DNA from: Flectonema sp. DT1601
Lineage: Eukaryota > Euglenozoa > Diplonemea > Diplonemida > Diplonemidae
NCBI GenBank assembly: GCA_964019425.1
Contig: OZ025781.1
Span: 124,001-188,000, forward strand
Reading direction: 5' to 3'
Length of the DNA: 64,000 nt
The translations under genes were made by a program, and so were the position numbers. The number at the start of each line of letters is the position of its first letter. The first letter of the stretch is position 1. Shown here one piece after another: positions 1 to 10,326 of the stretch. Under the pieces are notes generated by a model. That model searched no databases, was not told the origin of the DNA, and saw only the letters and a list, made by a program, of their open reading frames with translations.

Positions 1-1724
1 TCATTAATAATTGGAGTCGATGGTAACAAACATGGGATGCCATCAGATGATGATTCAGCTATGTAGTTTGCATATCGTCTTACAAAGTTTATTTGTATCT
101 GAGATTCAACGCTACGAGGATCTCTAAAATGTCGAACACGAGCAACAGCAGACTCCGTACTATCTACTACACCAAGACGTAAAAGTAAACAAGCTGCTAC
201 CAGTCCTGCTCTTCCCACACCTCCACGACAGTGAACAAGGACAGATCCACCCGTTTTAATTTCCGACACTAGTTTCCGATCGACTATCTCCCTGTCAAAT
301 TCTGCGGCATCTGACGGAGCAGCCATTTCAATAATGGGATAATTTATTAATTTAACATTTCTTTTTGAACACACTTGATCATACATTTCTGGATGAACTC
401 CCAATGTTCTCAACTCTGAAGGATTCAACAAACATAAAATACTTGTGATTCCAAACTTATCTTTTGCGTGTTGAATATCATTGTTAAGTGAGCGTAAGTA
501 GCTCTTACCGTTACGGCCAGCAGCCATCTTTTTACCTGGACAGGTACTTAAATATAAAGAACCACCTTCAGCTGACTTATAAACAATGGAGGCTCTAAAA
601 GGAGCCACTTTACTAGTCTCAGCTAAGGTTTCGTCTTTCTTCATGGCAACTTGTTGAGCCTTTCCTCTCCGCAAGAATGGTCGTCTTCCGAACACCTCCT
701 TCGGTGATGTCGCATTTGGTGATACCGGAGATGTCGGTCCTCTAAAACTGTTCTCCAGTCCAGTGGTGGGTGATCCTGGAGATGTCAGTTGTATAACACT
801 GCTTTCCAGTCCATTAATAGATGATCCTGGAAATGTTGGTCGTGTGAAACTATTTTCCAGTCCAGACGGTTTTCTAATACTGTTTTGTCTATTTACTGGT
901 GATCCCGGAGATGGACCTCCAAAACTGTTTTGTCTATTTATTGGCGATCCAGGACCAGGAGATGGTCTTCTATAACTGTTTCCCAGTCCAGGTCCTCCAA
1001 AACTGTTTTGTCTATTTACTGGCGATCCAGGACCAGGAGACTGTCCTCTAAAACTATTCCCCAGTCCAGACGGTTTTCTAATACTGTTTTGCCTATTTAC
1101 TGGTGACCCCGGAGATGGACCTCCAAAACTGTTTTGTCTATTTATTGGTGATCCCGGACCAGGAGACTGTCCTCTATAACTGTTCCCCAGTCCAGACGGT
1201 TTTCTAATACTGTTTTGTCTATTAATTGGCGATCCGGGACCAGGAGACTGTCCTCTAAAACTATTTTCCAGTCCATATGGTTTTCTAATACTGTTTTGCC
1301 TATTTACTGGTGACCCTGGAGATGGTCCTCCAAAACTGTTTTGTCTATTTACTGGCGATCCAGGACCAGGAGACTGTCCTCTAAAACTATTCCCCAGTCC
1401 AGACGGTTTTCTAATACTGTTTTGTCTATTTACTGGTGACCCCGGAGATGGTCCCCCAAAACTGTTTTGTCTATTTATTGGTGATCCAGGACCAGGAGAT
1501 TGTCCTCTATAACTGTTCCCCAGTCCAGACGGTTTTCTAATACTGTTTTGTCTATTTACTGGTGCTGGAGATGGCCTTCTGATACTATTTTGTCTACTAA
1601 CTGGTGATCCTGGAAATTGTTTTCTAATACTGTTTTGTCTATGTATCGGTGATCCCAGAGATGGTCTTCCAATACTGCTTTCCAGTCTATTAATTGTAGT
1701 GGCTGGTGCAACGTCAGCAGACAT
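1..1724 (-). CDS. CDKN3/KAP-like dual-specificity phosphatase with RQNS-repeat N-terminus (3' end outside window)
   Basis: The ORF reads from an ATG at 1724 to the window edge without a stop (about 574 codons seen). Residues about 10-340 are a tandem repeat built from GSPVNRQNSIRKPSGLGNSF-like units, with RQNSI/RQNSF recurring roughly every 14-25 residues. About residues 380-574 form a cysteine phosphatase domain with the P-loop HCRGGVGR (Cys499, Arg505) followed by AGLVAACLLL, which closely resembles the P-loop region of CDKN3 (KAP). That family dephosphorylates cyclin-dependent kinases. The general-acid region reads NYPIIEMAAPSD, so the usual Asp seems replaced by Glu or shifted. RxxS motifs suit basophilic kinases and 14-3-3 binding (inference). 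A TTTTCTTCAG acceptor-like tract lies about 28 bases before the ATG. The phosphatase fold is secure; the CDKN3 subfamily is likely. Confidence 0.85.
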   Translation of the reverse strand, partial: MSADVAPATTINRLESSIGRPSLGSPIHRQNSIRKQFPGSPVSRQNSIRRPSPAPVNRQNSIRKPSGLGNSYRGQSPGPGSPINRQNSFGGPSPGSPVNRQNSIRKPSGLGNSFRGQSPGPGSPVNRQNSFGGPSPGSPVNRQNSIRKPYGLENSFRGQSPGPGSPINRQNSIRKPSGLGNSYRGQSPGPGSPINRQNSFGGPSPGSPVNRQNSIRKPSGLGNSFRGQSPGPGSPVNRQNSFGGPGLGNSYRRPSPGPGSPINRQNSFGGPSPGSPVNRQNSIRKPSGLENSFTRPTFPGSSINGLESSVIQLTSPGSPTTGLENSFRGPTSPVSPNATSPKEVFGRRPFLRRGKAQQVAMKKDETLAETSKVAPFRASIVYKSAEGGSLYLSTCPGKKMAAGRNGKSYLRSLNNDIQHAKDKFGITSILCLLNPSELRTLGVHPEMYDQVCSKRNVKLINYPIIEMAAPSDAAEFDREIVDRKLVSEIKTGGSVLVHCRGGVGRAGLVAACLLLRLGVVDSTESAVARVRHFRDPRSVESQIQINFVRRYANYIAESSSDGIPCLLPSTPIIN

Positions 1725-2041
1725 GTTGTGTTGTTATTTTCTACTGAAGAAAATCAAGTTTTATTGAGTCTTAAGATAACCATTCGATCCACAGTATAGT
1801 TAGACTCAAAAAAAAAAATAGTTTCATTTAATTATCCATCCGTCTTAAAAAGGATAGTAACGACGACGATAATAAAAATGTCAATCTGGTCCGACAAAAC
1901 AAAAAAAAGAATTTGGTTAAGAAAATCGGAAGAAAAATTTCGGAATCGCATCTTCAAAAGGGATAGAAGCAAAGACGCTGAAAGGTCAAAATTATATCAA
2001 AGTACAAGTTGGGTAAAAAAAAAAATAGGATAATAGAAATA
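1725..2041. other. Intergenic spacer
   Basis: No gene is supported. On the minus strand the part next to the phosphatase start carries a 12-T run and then a TTTTCTTCAG tract, a plausible splice acceptor. The rest would be 3' UTR of the dioxygenase gene if transcription is polycistronic. Confidence 0.5.
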
Positions 2042-3838
2042 TTAAAACCCATTATTATAATCAGTGAAATGGCACCATCTGTTAACTAGAGCACTCCTCT
2101 CATCAGGAACGGCCCTTCCAACTCTACCGAGTACCTGAAGTGATTGGTAGCACTTTGTTATGTGAGTAGCATTGCAAGACTTTGCTAAAGCACTCATCAA
2201 CCATGCCATGGTGTAACGAAGACCTTGATCAGCACCAGCACCACCACCTTTACCTGGGAGACGAGGGAATGCATTTGAAATTTCAATCCGAGCAATCTTC
2301 AGTGAGAGATTCGAAATTGATGACAAATACTTATCGTCTGTGTCATTCTGGTTAGTCAATCTGACACAAGCAAAAGCTGTTTCCATATAAAATTCACCCA
2401 GAGGAAGTTTTGATGGATTTCCGTTTATATTATTAACTTGTCCTGCTGCTGTCTCAAGTATAGAACATACGGCACTACGAGCCTTTACTCTTACCGAATC
2501 GTATATTGTTCCGAGTAATCCCAGTGTTAGTACACTATGAGATAAGACGTTGTGTTGACCACTTTTATTAACCCTCGGGGGGTTATTAAATATCAATTTT
2601 ATAATGTAGTCACCCACCATGTGAGCAACCGTTTCAGTTAGGATGCCGCCACTCTCTCCGATGGCGAGAAGACAACTCGCAGCAATCAACGGTCTGACGT
2701 CTTTTGCAATTTCTATTAGAGACAATAATTTTTCGATGTGATCTTCGTTTTTACAGTAGTATAATGAAGCTGAGAGACCATGACGAACTGAACGGACAGC
2801 CATTTCATCATCATGGAACGTTGGGTTAGAGAGCAAGTTCAATAACTCTGACACAGACAGAGTATACGCAGACTGTAATCTTACTACGTCACATGTCGCT
2901 CCGAGTAAAGCCAATTTATTTAACGGCCTACTGCAAGGAGGAGGGGTTGGCATTTCTGATGGTACAAAACCATAAATCCAATTCCTAATATGTGAGTGAA
3001 TAGAAGCTAACGGTGACCTGTCAACTGGTGTTGGGGGAGGAATGGATGAACTTCTTGGAAACGATTGCCTCAACACTTCATATTTAAACATCCATCTTCT
3101 CTTTGAATCAGTATTAGCCATTCCTCTATGAAATATATCCTTATGAACTATGACACAGCTTCCAGCCTTTACTTCCATTTGTTGCTCTGACGTGTTCCAT
3201 ATTTTTAAATATGGTTTTAGTTTTTCTCTTTGAAGGTGTCGTTCATCTACGCCACCCTCAGGATGTAAATATTGAGTTCTTGCAATTATAGAAGTTGCTG
3301 CGAGTGATATTGTCGTGTCTTGTGGGTAATACATAACCATACACCACCACGGAGCATGTGATCTTCTCATATTAAATCCAGCAAAGTTATCCTTATGAAC
3401 ATTCTGTGGTCTGGATCCTGGATCATTATTCATACCTGTTAAGTGTTTATGAAGAACGTAGTCTGATCCGAGAAGTGTAGCAAGTGCTCCAGAAACTTTA
3501 TTATAATTTGGGTTCATTACAATTGGTAGTAATTCTGGTACTGCAGGGGCGATGTTATTTCCGATTGCCGAATGGTTTCTCGTTCCCTCAATGAACCCAG
3601 CTTGAATCAGTGCTTCATCGCTGTCTTTTATTATCTTGTTGTTAGTCTCTGTTGAGGCAGCGTTTTCAATTACTAAGTAGCCTTCCTTTATAAAGAACTC
3701 AATTTCTTTCTCATCTAACGTTGGTTTTGGTAATTGCGGCGCGTCCAGTAGCATCACGCCAGTAGCAGCAGATTTCTTCGCAGCTGCTTTCTTTCTCTTC
3801 TTCTTATCACGAATACTACTGCTGCTTATGTGAGACAT
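2042..3838 (-). CDS. Phytanoyl-CoA dioxygenase (PhyH)-like protein with C-terminal helical region
   Basis: This 598-residue protein begins with a lysine-rich stretch (KKKRKKAAAKK). Residues about 43-265 look like an Fe(II)/2-oxoglutarate oxygenase of the PhyH family. It opens with EIEFFIKEGYLVIENA, carries the iron ligands His148 and Asp150 in NVHKDNF, and the distal His237 in DIFHRGMANTDSKRRW, followed by an Arg at about 247-248 able to bind 2-oxoglutarate. PhyH enzymes hydroxylate acyl-CoAs or other small substrates; this substrate is unknown. Residues about 290-598 are helical and repeat-like (HEAT/ARM-like by eye), an unusual extension, since PhyH proteins are usually 300-350 residues. 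A pyrimidine tract and ACAG lie about 30 bases upstream of the ATG, supporting this start. Confidence 0.8.
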   Translation of the reverse strand: MSHISSSSIRDKKKRKKAAAKKSAATGVMLLDAPQLPKPTLDEKEIEFFIKEGYLVIENAASTETNNKIIKDSDEALIQAGFIEGTRNHSAIGNNIAPAVPELLPIVMNPNYNKVSGALATLLGSDYVLHKHLTGMNNDPGSRPQNVHKDNFAGFNMRRSHAPWWCMVMYYPQDTTISLAATSIIARTQYLHPEGGVDERHLQREKLKPYLKIWNTSEQQMEVKAGSCVIVHKDIFHRGMANTDSKRRWMFKYEVLRQSFPRSSSIPPPTPVDRSPLASIHSHIRNWIYGFVPSEMPTPPPCSRPLNKLALLGATCDVVRLQSAYTLSVSELLNLLSNPTFHDDEMAVRSVRHGLSASLYYCKNEDHIEKLLSLIEIAKDVRPLIAASCLLAIGESGGILTETVAHMVGDYIIKLIFNNPPRVNKSGQHNVLSHSVLTLGLLGTIYDSVRVKARSAVCSILETAAGQVNNINGNPSKLPLGEFYMETAFACVRLTNQNDTDDKYLSSISNLSLKIARIEISNAFPRLPGKGGGAGADQGLRYTMAWLMSALAKSCNATHITKCYQSLQVLGRVGRAVPDERSALVNRWCHFTDYNNGF

Positions 3839-4367
3839 TGTGTTCGTTTTCTTGTTTGTTAGGAAACTGTCGCAGGGAAGAAAAAAAAAAAATAAGTCAA
3901 GAAAAAAGAAAGAAAAGAAAAAATATAAACAAAAATAACTAATTAACTGAAATCTATCAGGTTGAACTTGAATGAAAAAAAAAAAAAAAAAAATAGTAAC
4001 TGAAAAAAAACGAAATGAGAACTTGAAAGGTTAATTCGTCAGTAAATACACCACACACATCGGTGATGGGTGCGAACAAAAATCGGAAAAAAATCTTTCT
4101 GGGAAACTCTACTCTAGGCAATGTGACAATGACTTGGTTTGGTTGTCACTGCACATTCATAAAAAACAGATAAGGAAGACAGAACAAAAGGTTAAAGGTT
4201 ATCAAATTAGTATTTGAAAAAGTCCAGTCCATTGTAAGTTGCTTGAGACTTATCATTGACAAAAAGTATACGAATTGTTAAAAATATATAAAATAATTGC
4301 TAACCAACAACAATAACAACAAAGAAAGTTTTTCTGTTACAGTTGGTAACTTAAGAGATGAGATGTC
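3839..4367. other. Intergenic spacer
   Basis: Apart from the acceptor next to the PhyH start, it holds A-rich runs (up to 18 A near 3973) and no supported gene. It would contain the 3' end of the PDZ-like gene's transcript. Confidence 0.5.
3867..3893 (-). promoter_or_regulatory. Putative splice acceptor (pyrimidine tract plus AG) before the PhyH gene
   Basis: On the minus strand a T-rich run leads through CTTCCC to GACAG, 29 bases before the ATG. The arrangement fits a spliced-leader acceptor; a 5' UTR cis-intron acceptor is the alternative. Confidence 0.5.
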
Positions 4368-6377
4368 CTAGTTTCGTAATCGTGGTCGGGGTATTTTTTT
4401 AGGTTTCATTGCTGGTGATGGTCGGCGGACTTGAGCACCACCAGCAGAACCCTTTATTCCACCTTGGATTTTAGGAGATCTGTCTGTAGTTTCTGGTGAT
4501 TCGTCCATACTTCGAGGACGACCTGGTCGTTGTTTAGCTGTTGTTGTTGGAGAAGGCATCCTTCCCTTAGCACCTCCTTTTATAGATCCCTGAACTGGAG
4601 GTCCTACTCCTTGTCCTGGTGGACCTGGTTGCCCAGGTGGTCCAGGAGGAGGTCCCTTAGTCGTCGTCCGCACTTGTTGCCCACCAGGACTTGCCGATTG
4701 CTGAGAAACAGATGATACGCTACCAGGACCCTTAATATACTTTGATGGTGACAACCCTGGACTCTTTTTATATTGTCCACCACTGGGTGGACTGGGTTCT
4801 TTCATTCTTCCCCTAGCAGGTGACTGGTTCTTTGACACAGGAAGAGTCTTCTGATTACCTTCAATTGGAGGTGGCTGAGGACCTCCAGGATGTGCTGCCT
4901 TCACAGGAACAGTCTTCCATTCAGTTCCAGAAGGAGGAATTACGTAAAAAGCTGTCGATTTCTGTGTTCCGTTCAACTGAGATAAGATTCTGTGAAGGTC
5001 TTCCTCAGTTTCTACGACGGTGTTATTGATTGCTGCTAAAGTCGCACCCATTGAAATAGTTCCATTAGCTGCACTGTAAGGAGAGATTCCAGTTACTGTT
5101 GTACCAACACATGTTATTCCAAATCCACCACCACAAGCGGCAACAGTGTTTACGTAAACCTTCTTACCAGCGGTTTTAACAAAAGATTCTAACTTTGCGT
5201 GAAGTTGACCAGTCTGTGTTGATACTCGATAAGCATTCCCATCATCATTGTGATGAGTGATGACTCCAAGAATTGGACCTTTTGCAGTTGAACAAATAAC
5301 ATGAGATCCAATAGGATGAGCTCGTGGGGTACCAGTTGGAACAGCAACCGGTAAGCTGACTGCCTGGGATGACATATCAAATGCAGCACTAGAAGAGTCT
5401 TCATCGTTATCAGAAGTACTGTGGAATTCATCTTCTTCATCATCATCATCATGTTGACTGTGAACACCAGTATCAATACTACCATCACGAGTAGATCCTT
5501 GTAAGCTAACTGTTAGAGTGTCTGCTACCTCTGGTGGTGAGGGGGCTCTTTTCTCAGGTGACGATGCTTTCTTTTTCCTCACTGGTCCTCTTCCAGCAGT
5601 CATTGAATCGAAATCAACTTCCTTCTTTCTCTTGTCTAATATCTCTCTTGTTCCTCTTGAAAGAGTTGGCTTTGATTGTAGTTCTTTTAGTTCACCAACT
5701 TGACGACCTCCAGCAGTTCCTGACTTCTCGATTATCTTTTTCTTCTTCGCAATATCACCTGCTTCCTTGTAAAGAGTTTTATGAATACCACCCTCGTCTT
5801 TATGTTGTTGAGATCTTATTCGAGTCAGGTCAAGAGTTTTCTCTTTCAGCTCAGGTTTGTACGTATGTTCTGTTGCAGGGCGGGTCACAGTTCGTTTTCG
5901 AGTGCTTGGAGACTGTAGTCGCATGACGACCTTTCCAGCATCGATGCGCGTTGTGAGTGCAGCTGATGAATGTGGAGCAGTATTTGGTGTTTTAACTGCA
6001 GAGGATCGACTGAATAGCTCTCTTGGTGTCACTGGGTAATTGAATTTGTCAGCTGAGTGATCATCCGTCGTTCTCGTCAGTCTTTCCCAATACGGAGGGT
6101 TAGTCGTTGGTTTTGGTGCTCTTCCTGTTCGTGGTGTGAATGAGAGAGAGGCATCAATCCTTTCCATTATAAACCTTCCTTGCAATTTTACAGCTTCTCT
6201 CTTTTCTCTGGCTACCTCTGCTGATCTGTATAATTCTTCCCAAGCATTCCTACCAGAAGACACTCTATCAACAAGGTTCAGCATCTCATCTTCACGTAGC
6301 TGTACATCTTCATAATCATCACTGGCTTCATATGTTCCAGAGAGAGATGAGGCTGGCCATGGTTGAGGAACAGCCAT
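4368..6377 (-). CDS. PDZ-like domain protein with basic N-half and proline-rich tail
   Basis: I do not recognise the full-length family (669 residues). Residues 1-130 are mixed charged sequence. About 170-330 is Lys/Arg-rich and then acidic (DDDDEEDE). Residues about 355-400 look like a small beta domain (GSHVICSTAKGPILGVITHH). About 405-490 reads like a PDZ fold with a GGGFGITCVG carboxylate-binding-loop candidate and MGATLAAINNTVVETEEDL. The last 170 residues are Pro/Gly/Ser-rich with polyproline (PPPGPPGQPGPP), typical of SH3/WW/EVH1 ligands. This suggests a cytoskeletal or membrane scaffold, which is an inference. An ATATCATTCAG acceptor lies only six bases before the ATG. Confidence 0.7.
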   Translation of the reverse strand: MAVPQPWPASSLSGTYEASDDYEDVQLREDEMLNLVDRVSSGRNAWEELYRSAEVAREKREAVKLQGRFIMERIDASLSFTPRTGRAPKPTTNPPYWERLTRTTDDHSADKFNYPVTPRELFSRSSAVKTPNTAPHSSAALTTRIDAGKVVMRLQSPSTRKRTVTRPATEHTYKPELKEKTLDLTRIRSQQHKDEGGIHKTLYKEAGDIAKKKKIIEKSGTAGGRQVGELKELQSKPTLSRGTREILDKRKKEVDFDSMTAGRGPVRKKKASSPEKRAPSPPEVADTLTVSLQGSTRDGSIDTGVHSQHDDDDEEDEFHSTSDNDEDSSSAAFDMSSQAVSLPVAVPTGTPRAHPIGSHVICSTAKGPILGVITHHNDDGNAYRVSTQTGQLHAKLESFVKTAGKKVYVNTVAACGGGFGITCVGTTVTGISPYSAANGTISMGATLAAINNTVVETEEDLHRILSQLNGTQKSTAFYVIPPSGTEWKTVPVKAAHPGGPQPPPIEGNQKTLPVSKNQSPARGRMKEPSPPSGGQYKKSPGLSPSKYIKGPGSVSSVSQQSASPGGQQVRTTTKGPPPGPPGQPGPPGQGVGPPVQGSIKGGAKGRMPSPTTTAKQRPGRPRSMDESPETTDRSPKIQGGIKGSAGGAQVRRPSPAMKPKKIPRPRLRN

Positions 6378-9300
6378 AATTACCTGAATGATATAAAAAT
6401 AGATTTAAACGAGTACCTTTCAAATTGATGAAGTTCGATGATCGAAGTCATATTTCACTTCTCCAGATTCAGATGGATGTAATTAAGAATCCTGAATGAT
6501 GAAAGTACCAAACACTAATACTTGTAGATACATCATCATACGAATGAAAAAAAAAATGAAACATGGGAACTGAAGGTTTCTTTTTTTTTTTTTTTTTTTT
6601 TTTTGCTCATGTTACTAAAACCGACCAGTGTCGACAGTCACAGTTAGAATTGCTCTACGAACACTGCATCATTTCATTTCATGATACCATATATTATATT
6701 TGAATTCACGATGACTATTCTATAGGTTTACACCTTACTCAGCAAAGTAAATCTTATGTTTCATGTCTTCTGATTTGGTATAGAGGTCAACACTGAAACC
6801 AATGATATTCTGACAGCGCAAAGCGATATTGACACCGAAAAAATCAATAACGCAAAAAAAAAAAAAAAAAAAAAAAAGTTAGTAGCCGTAAAAAATTGAA
6901 AGATGGGTGGGAAACAACAATAACCAAAACAGATAAAAAATTCACACGTACAATAAAATAAGAACGAAAAAAAAAAAAAAAAAAGAAAAAAAAAAATCAC
7001 ACGCTAGAATGTTAATACAAGGAACTATCTTTTCTCACATTGGCGGAAAGGAAGCAAAATAAGAGAACGTCGCAGACTCGTAGACCGCCCGGGTTGGGCT
7101 GATCTACTTCAATTTTTGAAGTACAATAATTATTTAAATTAATAAACGAATCTGAAAAAGAGAGAACATGAAACCGTCCACATCGTAGGTACATTTCGAT
7201 AAGTTGTCAACTTATCTCATGAATGGCACTACGGCAATTCGTGCTGATAGAGAAGTTCATTGCGTATTGTGCATCACTGATACAACAAGCTATATAGTAT
7301 CAGGTTGCGGGGCAACAGCAACGCAAGCATACAATCTTGTTTAGGATTGTTATGGTACAGCTTTCTATCTTTGGGTGACGAGAACTCGGGGGGGAAAAAA
7401 AAGGGTAGGGGGGAAACCTTTTTATTTTTTTTTTATAACTGATTTTCATATGGAACAACTGATTCTAAGAAGGGGTGCGGGAATAGCTCTTGGGGTTCCG
7501 AAAAAAACTTTTGAAAAAAAAAAAAAAAAAAAAAACTAGACAAAGTATGATTTCACTTCCATCACATAGATCGATTCCTATGAGGTATTATCAGACTTGT
7601 CTCTCGTGGCTTCAATGAACCAAATCTTCAGAATGCTTTCTGAATGATTGTATTAGCTACCCACCCGAGGAGTTTTGTTCGTTCGTCAGGACACAAACAA
7701 AAATAATAATTCAGATTCAAGACCAGCTCCCGCACAACAGTTGTCGTTGGGCTAAGAGAGAGTCTAAAAAAAATCGAATGAGTAACCCTTCACACAAGGG
7801 AAAAAACAACTGAGAAAGGGGAAAAAAAAAAAAAAAAAAAAAGAAATCCTCCCTTGAATACAAAACATTACTCACAGCAATGAAACTGCGAGCCAAGGCG
7901 ACAACGGGGTAACCAGATAAATAATACATAAGTTTCAATTTATTGAATTTTAGTGAACCCATCATCAGACTCACGACAGGCAAGACTGACATATCAGTAA
8001 GCAGGCAGAGATAACAAACTTGGGTAGTAATTTTACAAAATAAACAAACTAAACAAAAAGACCACTCTAATTGAATACAGCGGACTTCATAGTCCAGCAA
8101 GTCTGAAACAGCTGTCGGAGTCTATTTTAACATTCTTTTGAACAGAGTTTGAACCTCACAAGTAGAACGTTATTAGGGAGCGTAGTTTGACTATTGGCTC
8201 TCAGGAACTTAGCTTTGGTCGATGGGTAAAGTAGCCAATTTATTACAAATTGAACTTCTGTACCAATATATCTAACAAATTCCAGCTAAGAATCAACAGA
8301 AGATTAAAAATTGGGGGGGTTTTTTGAAAAAAAAAAAAAAAACAGAAAAATACGGAGAAATAAACAAAGGGGAAAATAATTTTTCCTTTTCTCTCTTTTT
8401 AACACAACTACTGAATGATGGAATAGGGTGGTGAAACAAGGACAAGTTTTAAAGACGAAGGGAACGATGAGACTCAGGAATGAGCTGTGCACAAATTACC
8501 AAAAAGGAATGCCTATTACTTTCTCTGATACCTCCCGCTTTTTTTTTTTTTTTTTTTTTTAGTTCGTTTGACTAAGGGAGAGAGAAAAAAAAAGAAGAAA
8601 AAAAAAGTTTTTAACATTAAAATGATAAAAAAAAAAAAAAATAATATAAAAATTAGTGGTACGGATTTCCAAAGGACCCACCAAGCTCACAGAACTCTCA
8701 CTAACTCTCATCAAGTAAGGGAAGACCATATCATCCCTATTAACGACAGCAGTGATATTAATACAAACAAAAAGGGGAAGAAGATCTCATCCCGAAATGT
8801 CTCAGAAATGTTCTCTGAACCAACAGTTGTACTTTGCTTCCAGTCGTCACAAGCTGCATAGTTTATGATAATATACAAAACTTTTTTCTAACAAATCCTC
8901 AACAGTGACTTACTCCACAATAATATACTTTTCTTTTCATTTTTTTTTTTTTTTTTTTTCCCCTTTCAAGTGAAAAAAAAAAGAAGAAAAAAAAAAAACA
9001 AAAAAAACACCTTATAAAATAACCAAAACAAAATAAAACTGAAATTACGAGAAACAAAAATTTTTTTTTAGGAGAAGGAAAAAAGAATCTACAAACTGAT
9101 CATGGTATGCAAAAAATGACGACGCAATGAGCATTATTATTAGGACAGTTTGATAAGCAGAGTTGCCAACAAAGAAAGCTTCACTCGCTATGAATGTGTC
9201 CTCTTAAGGAATTCCCCGTCCCTTGAAATCTCACTGCGGGGTAATCAAGTAAAGTAGTGAAAAGAGATACCGATTAGAATATATATTTTTTTTTTTTTGA

Positions 9301-10326
9301 ATAGAGCATTACACGCTGTAAGAGACAAGCAAGATTTGATTCTCCAGCTGAAAAGGTTGGTTGCTTAGCCGTTGCTAAATATAACAAAAAAAAAAAAAAA
9401 TGAAAAAAAAAAAGACACATATAAAAAGACTATTCAGTATGCATAATCTTACCAACCAGCAACAGACACGAAGATGAAAAAAAAAAAAAAAAAAAACCTC
9501 AAAGCAGATAAAGTAATTATCAGCACAGTGGCCAATAAGCAGAGGGTTTTTTTTTTTTTTTTTTTTTAAATTCCCCCTTCAATTTATTTTCAACAATATT
9601 TCTTGACCACGCCCCCGTTACAAAAAAGACACATCCCAGGAGAGAAGAGATTGGGATCACATATCATAAGAAATGTTATATAAAAGAATTCGTTTGGTTT
9701 CGACGAACCAAACAACACGACAGGCGGTAAAAAGAAACGAAAGAACAAAGAGACTGGCTTCAACGGATATTATTAATTAGTGTGTTAGCGCGCCTAACAT
9801 GCCACCGAGTATGAAGGAAGCTCAAAGAGAACCGAATAGCTCTCCGTAGATTCTCAATACTGCGGAGGTATATTGGGTTATAGATTATCACGTGAATAAC
9901 TAGGTCATTACTATTTTTTTTTAAAAAAAATCGGAAAAGGAAGAAACTCAACATTCAGGAGAGCATTAAGCGACTGGGTTTTGCACCCGAAGGGGGATTG
10001 GGGTGGGAAAGGAAAAAAAAAAAAAAAAAAAAAAAAAAAAACACCTTTCTAAGTAACAAACTCTCAACAGATCTAACCCAGAAATACTAATTCGCTAAGC
10101 TACACCAGTCATGTTGCTTCAAGTAGGAACCTCAACTGTCGGACCAGTCGGTCAAAACCATAACATCATAATTGTGAGGGTTAGGTAAGAATCTCAGCAA
10201 AAAAAAAAAAAAAAAAAAAAAAAACAGAATTTTAGTATTTTTAACCAGCTTCCAACCGGTTGATGAGATGGAATGCAGGTTCAAGACCAAAGACTTAATA
10301 TCATTAAAACTTGTTGTTAGAAAAGA
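6378..10326. other. Long gene-free interval dense in A/T homopolymers
   Basis: Nearly 4 kb with no supported gene on either strand. More than a dozen runs of 12 or more A or T occur, in both orientations and often in pairs. Long ORFs here are products of those runs (poly-Phe or poly-Lys). A diverged copy of an array-spacer repeat lies at 7240-7380. The interval could be long 3' UTR plus intergenic DNA between the PEX11-like and PDZ-like genes, or a transcription start region; the sequence does not decide. Confidence 0.5.
7240..7380. repeat. Diverged copy of the array-spacer repeat
   Basis: It shares TGTGCATC-CTGATACA-CAA, the CAACAG-AACG stretch and TTAGGATTGTT in the same order with 33480-33610 and 42835-42945. 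The copy is clearly older than those in the S41 array. Confidence 0.45.

Noticed and set aside
763-1640. Direct repeats resembling a CRISPR or satellite array
   Set aside because: They are codon-phased repeats inside the phosphatase ORF with no spacers.
8568-8861. 97-codon plus-strand frame in the first gene-free interval
   Set aside because: It starts in poly-Lys, shows no domain and lacks an acceptor-like tract of the type seen before real genes.
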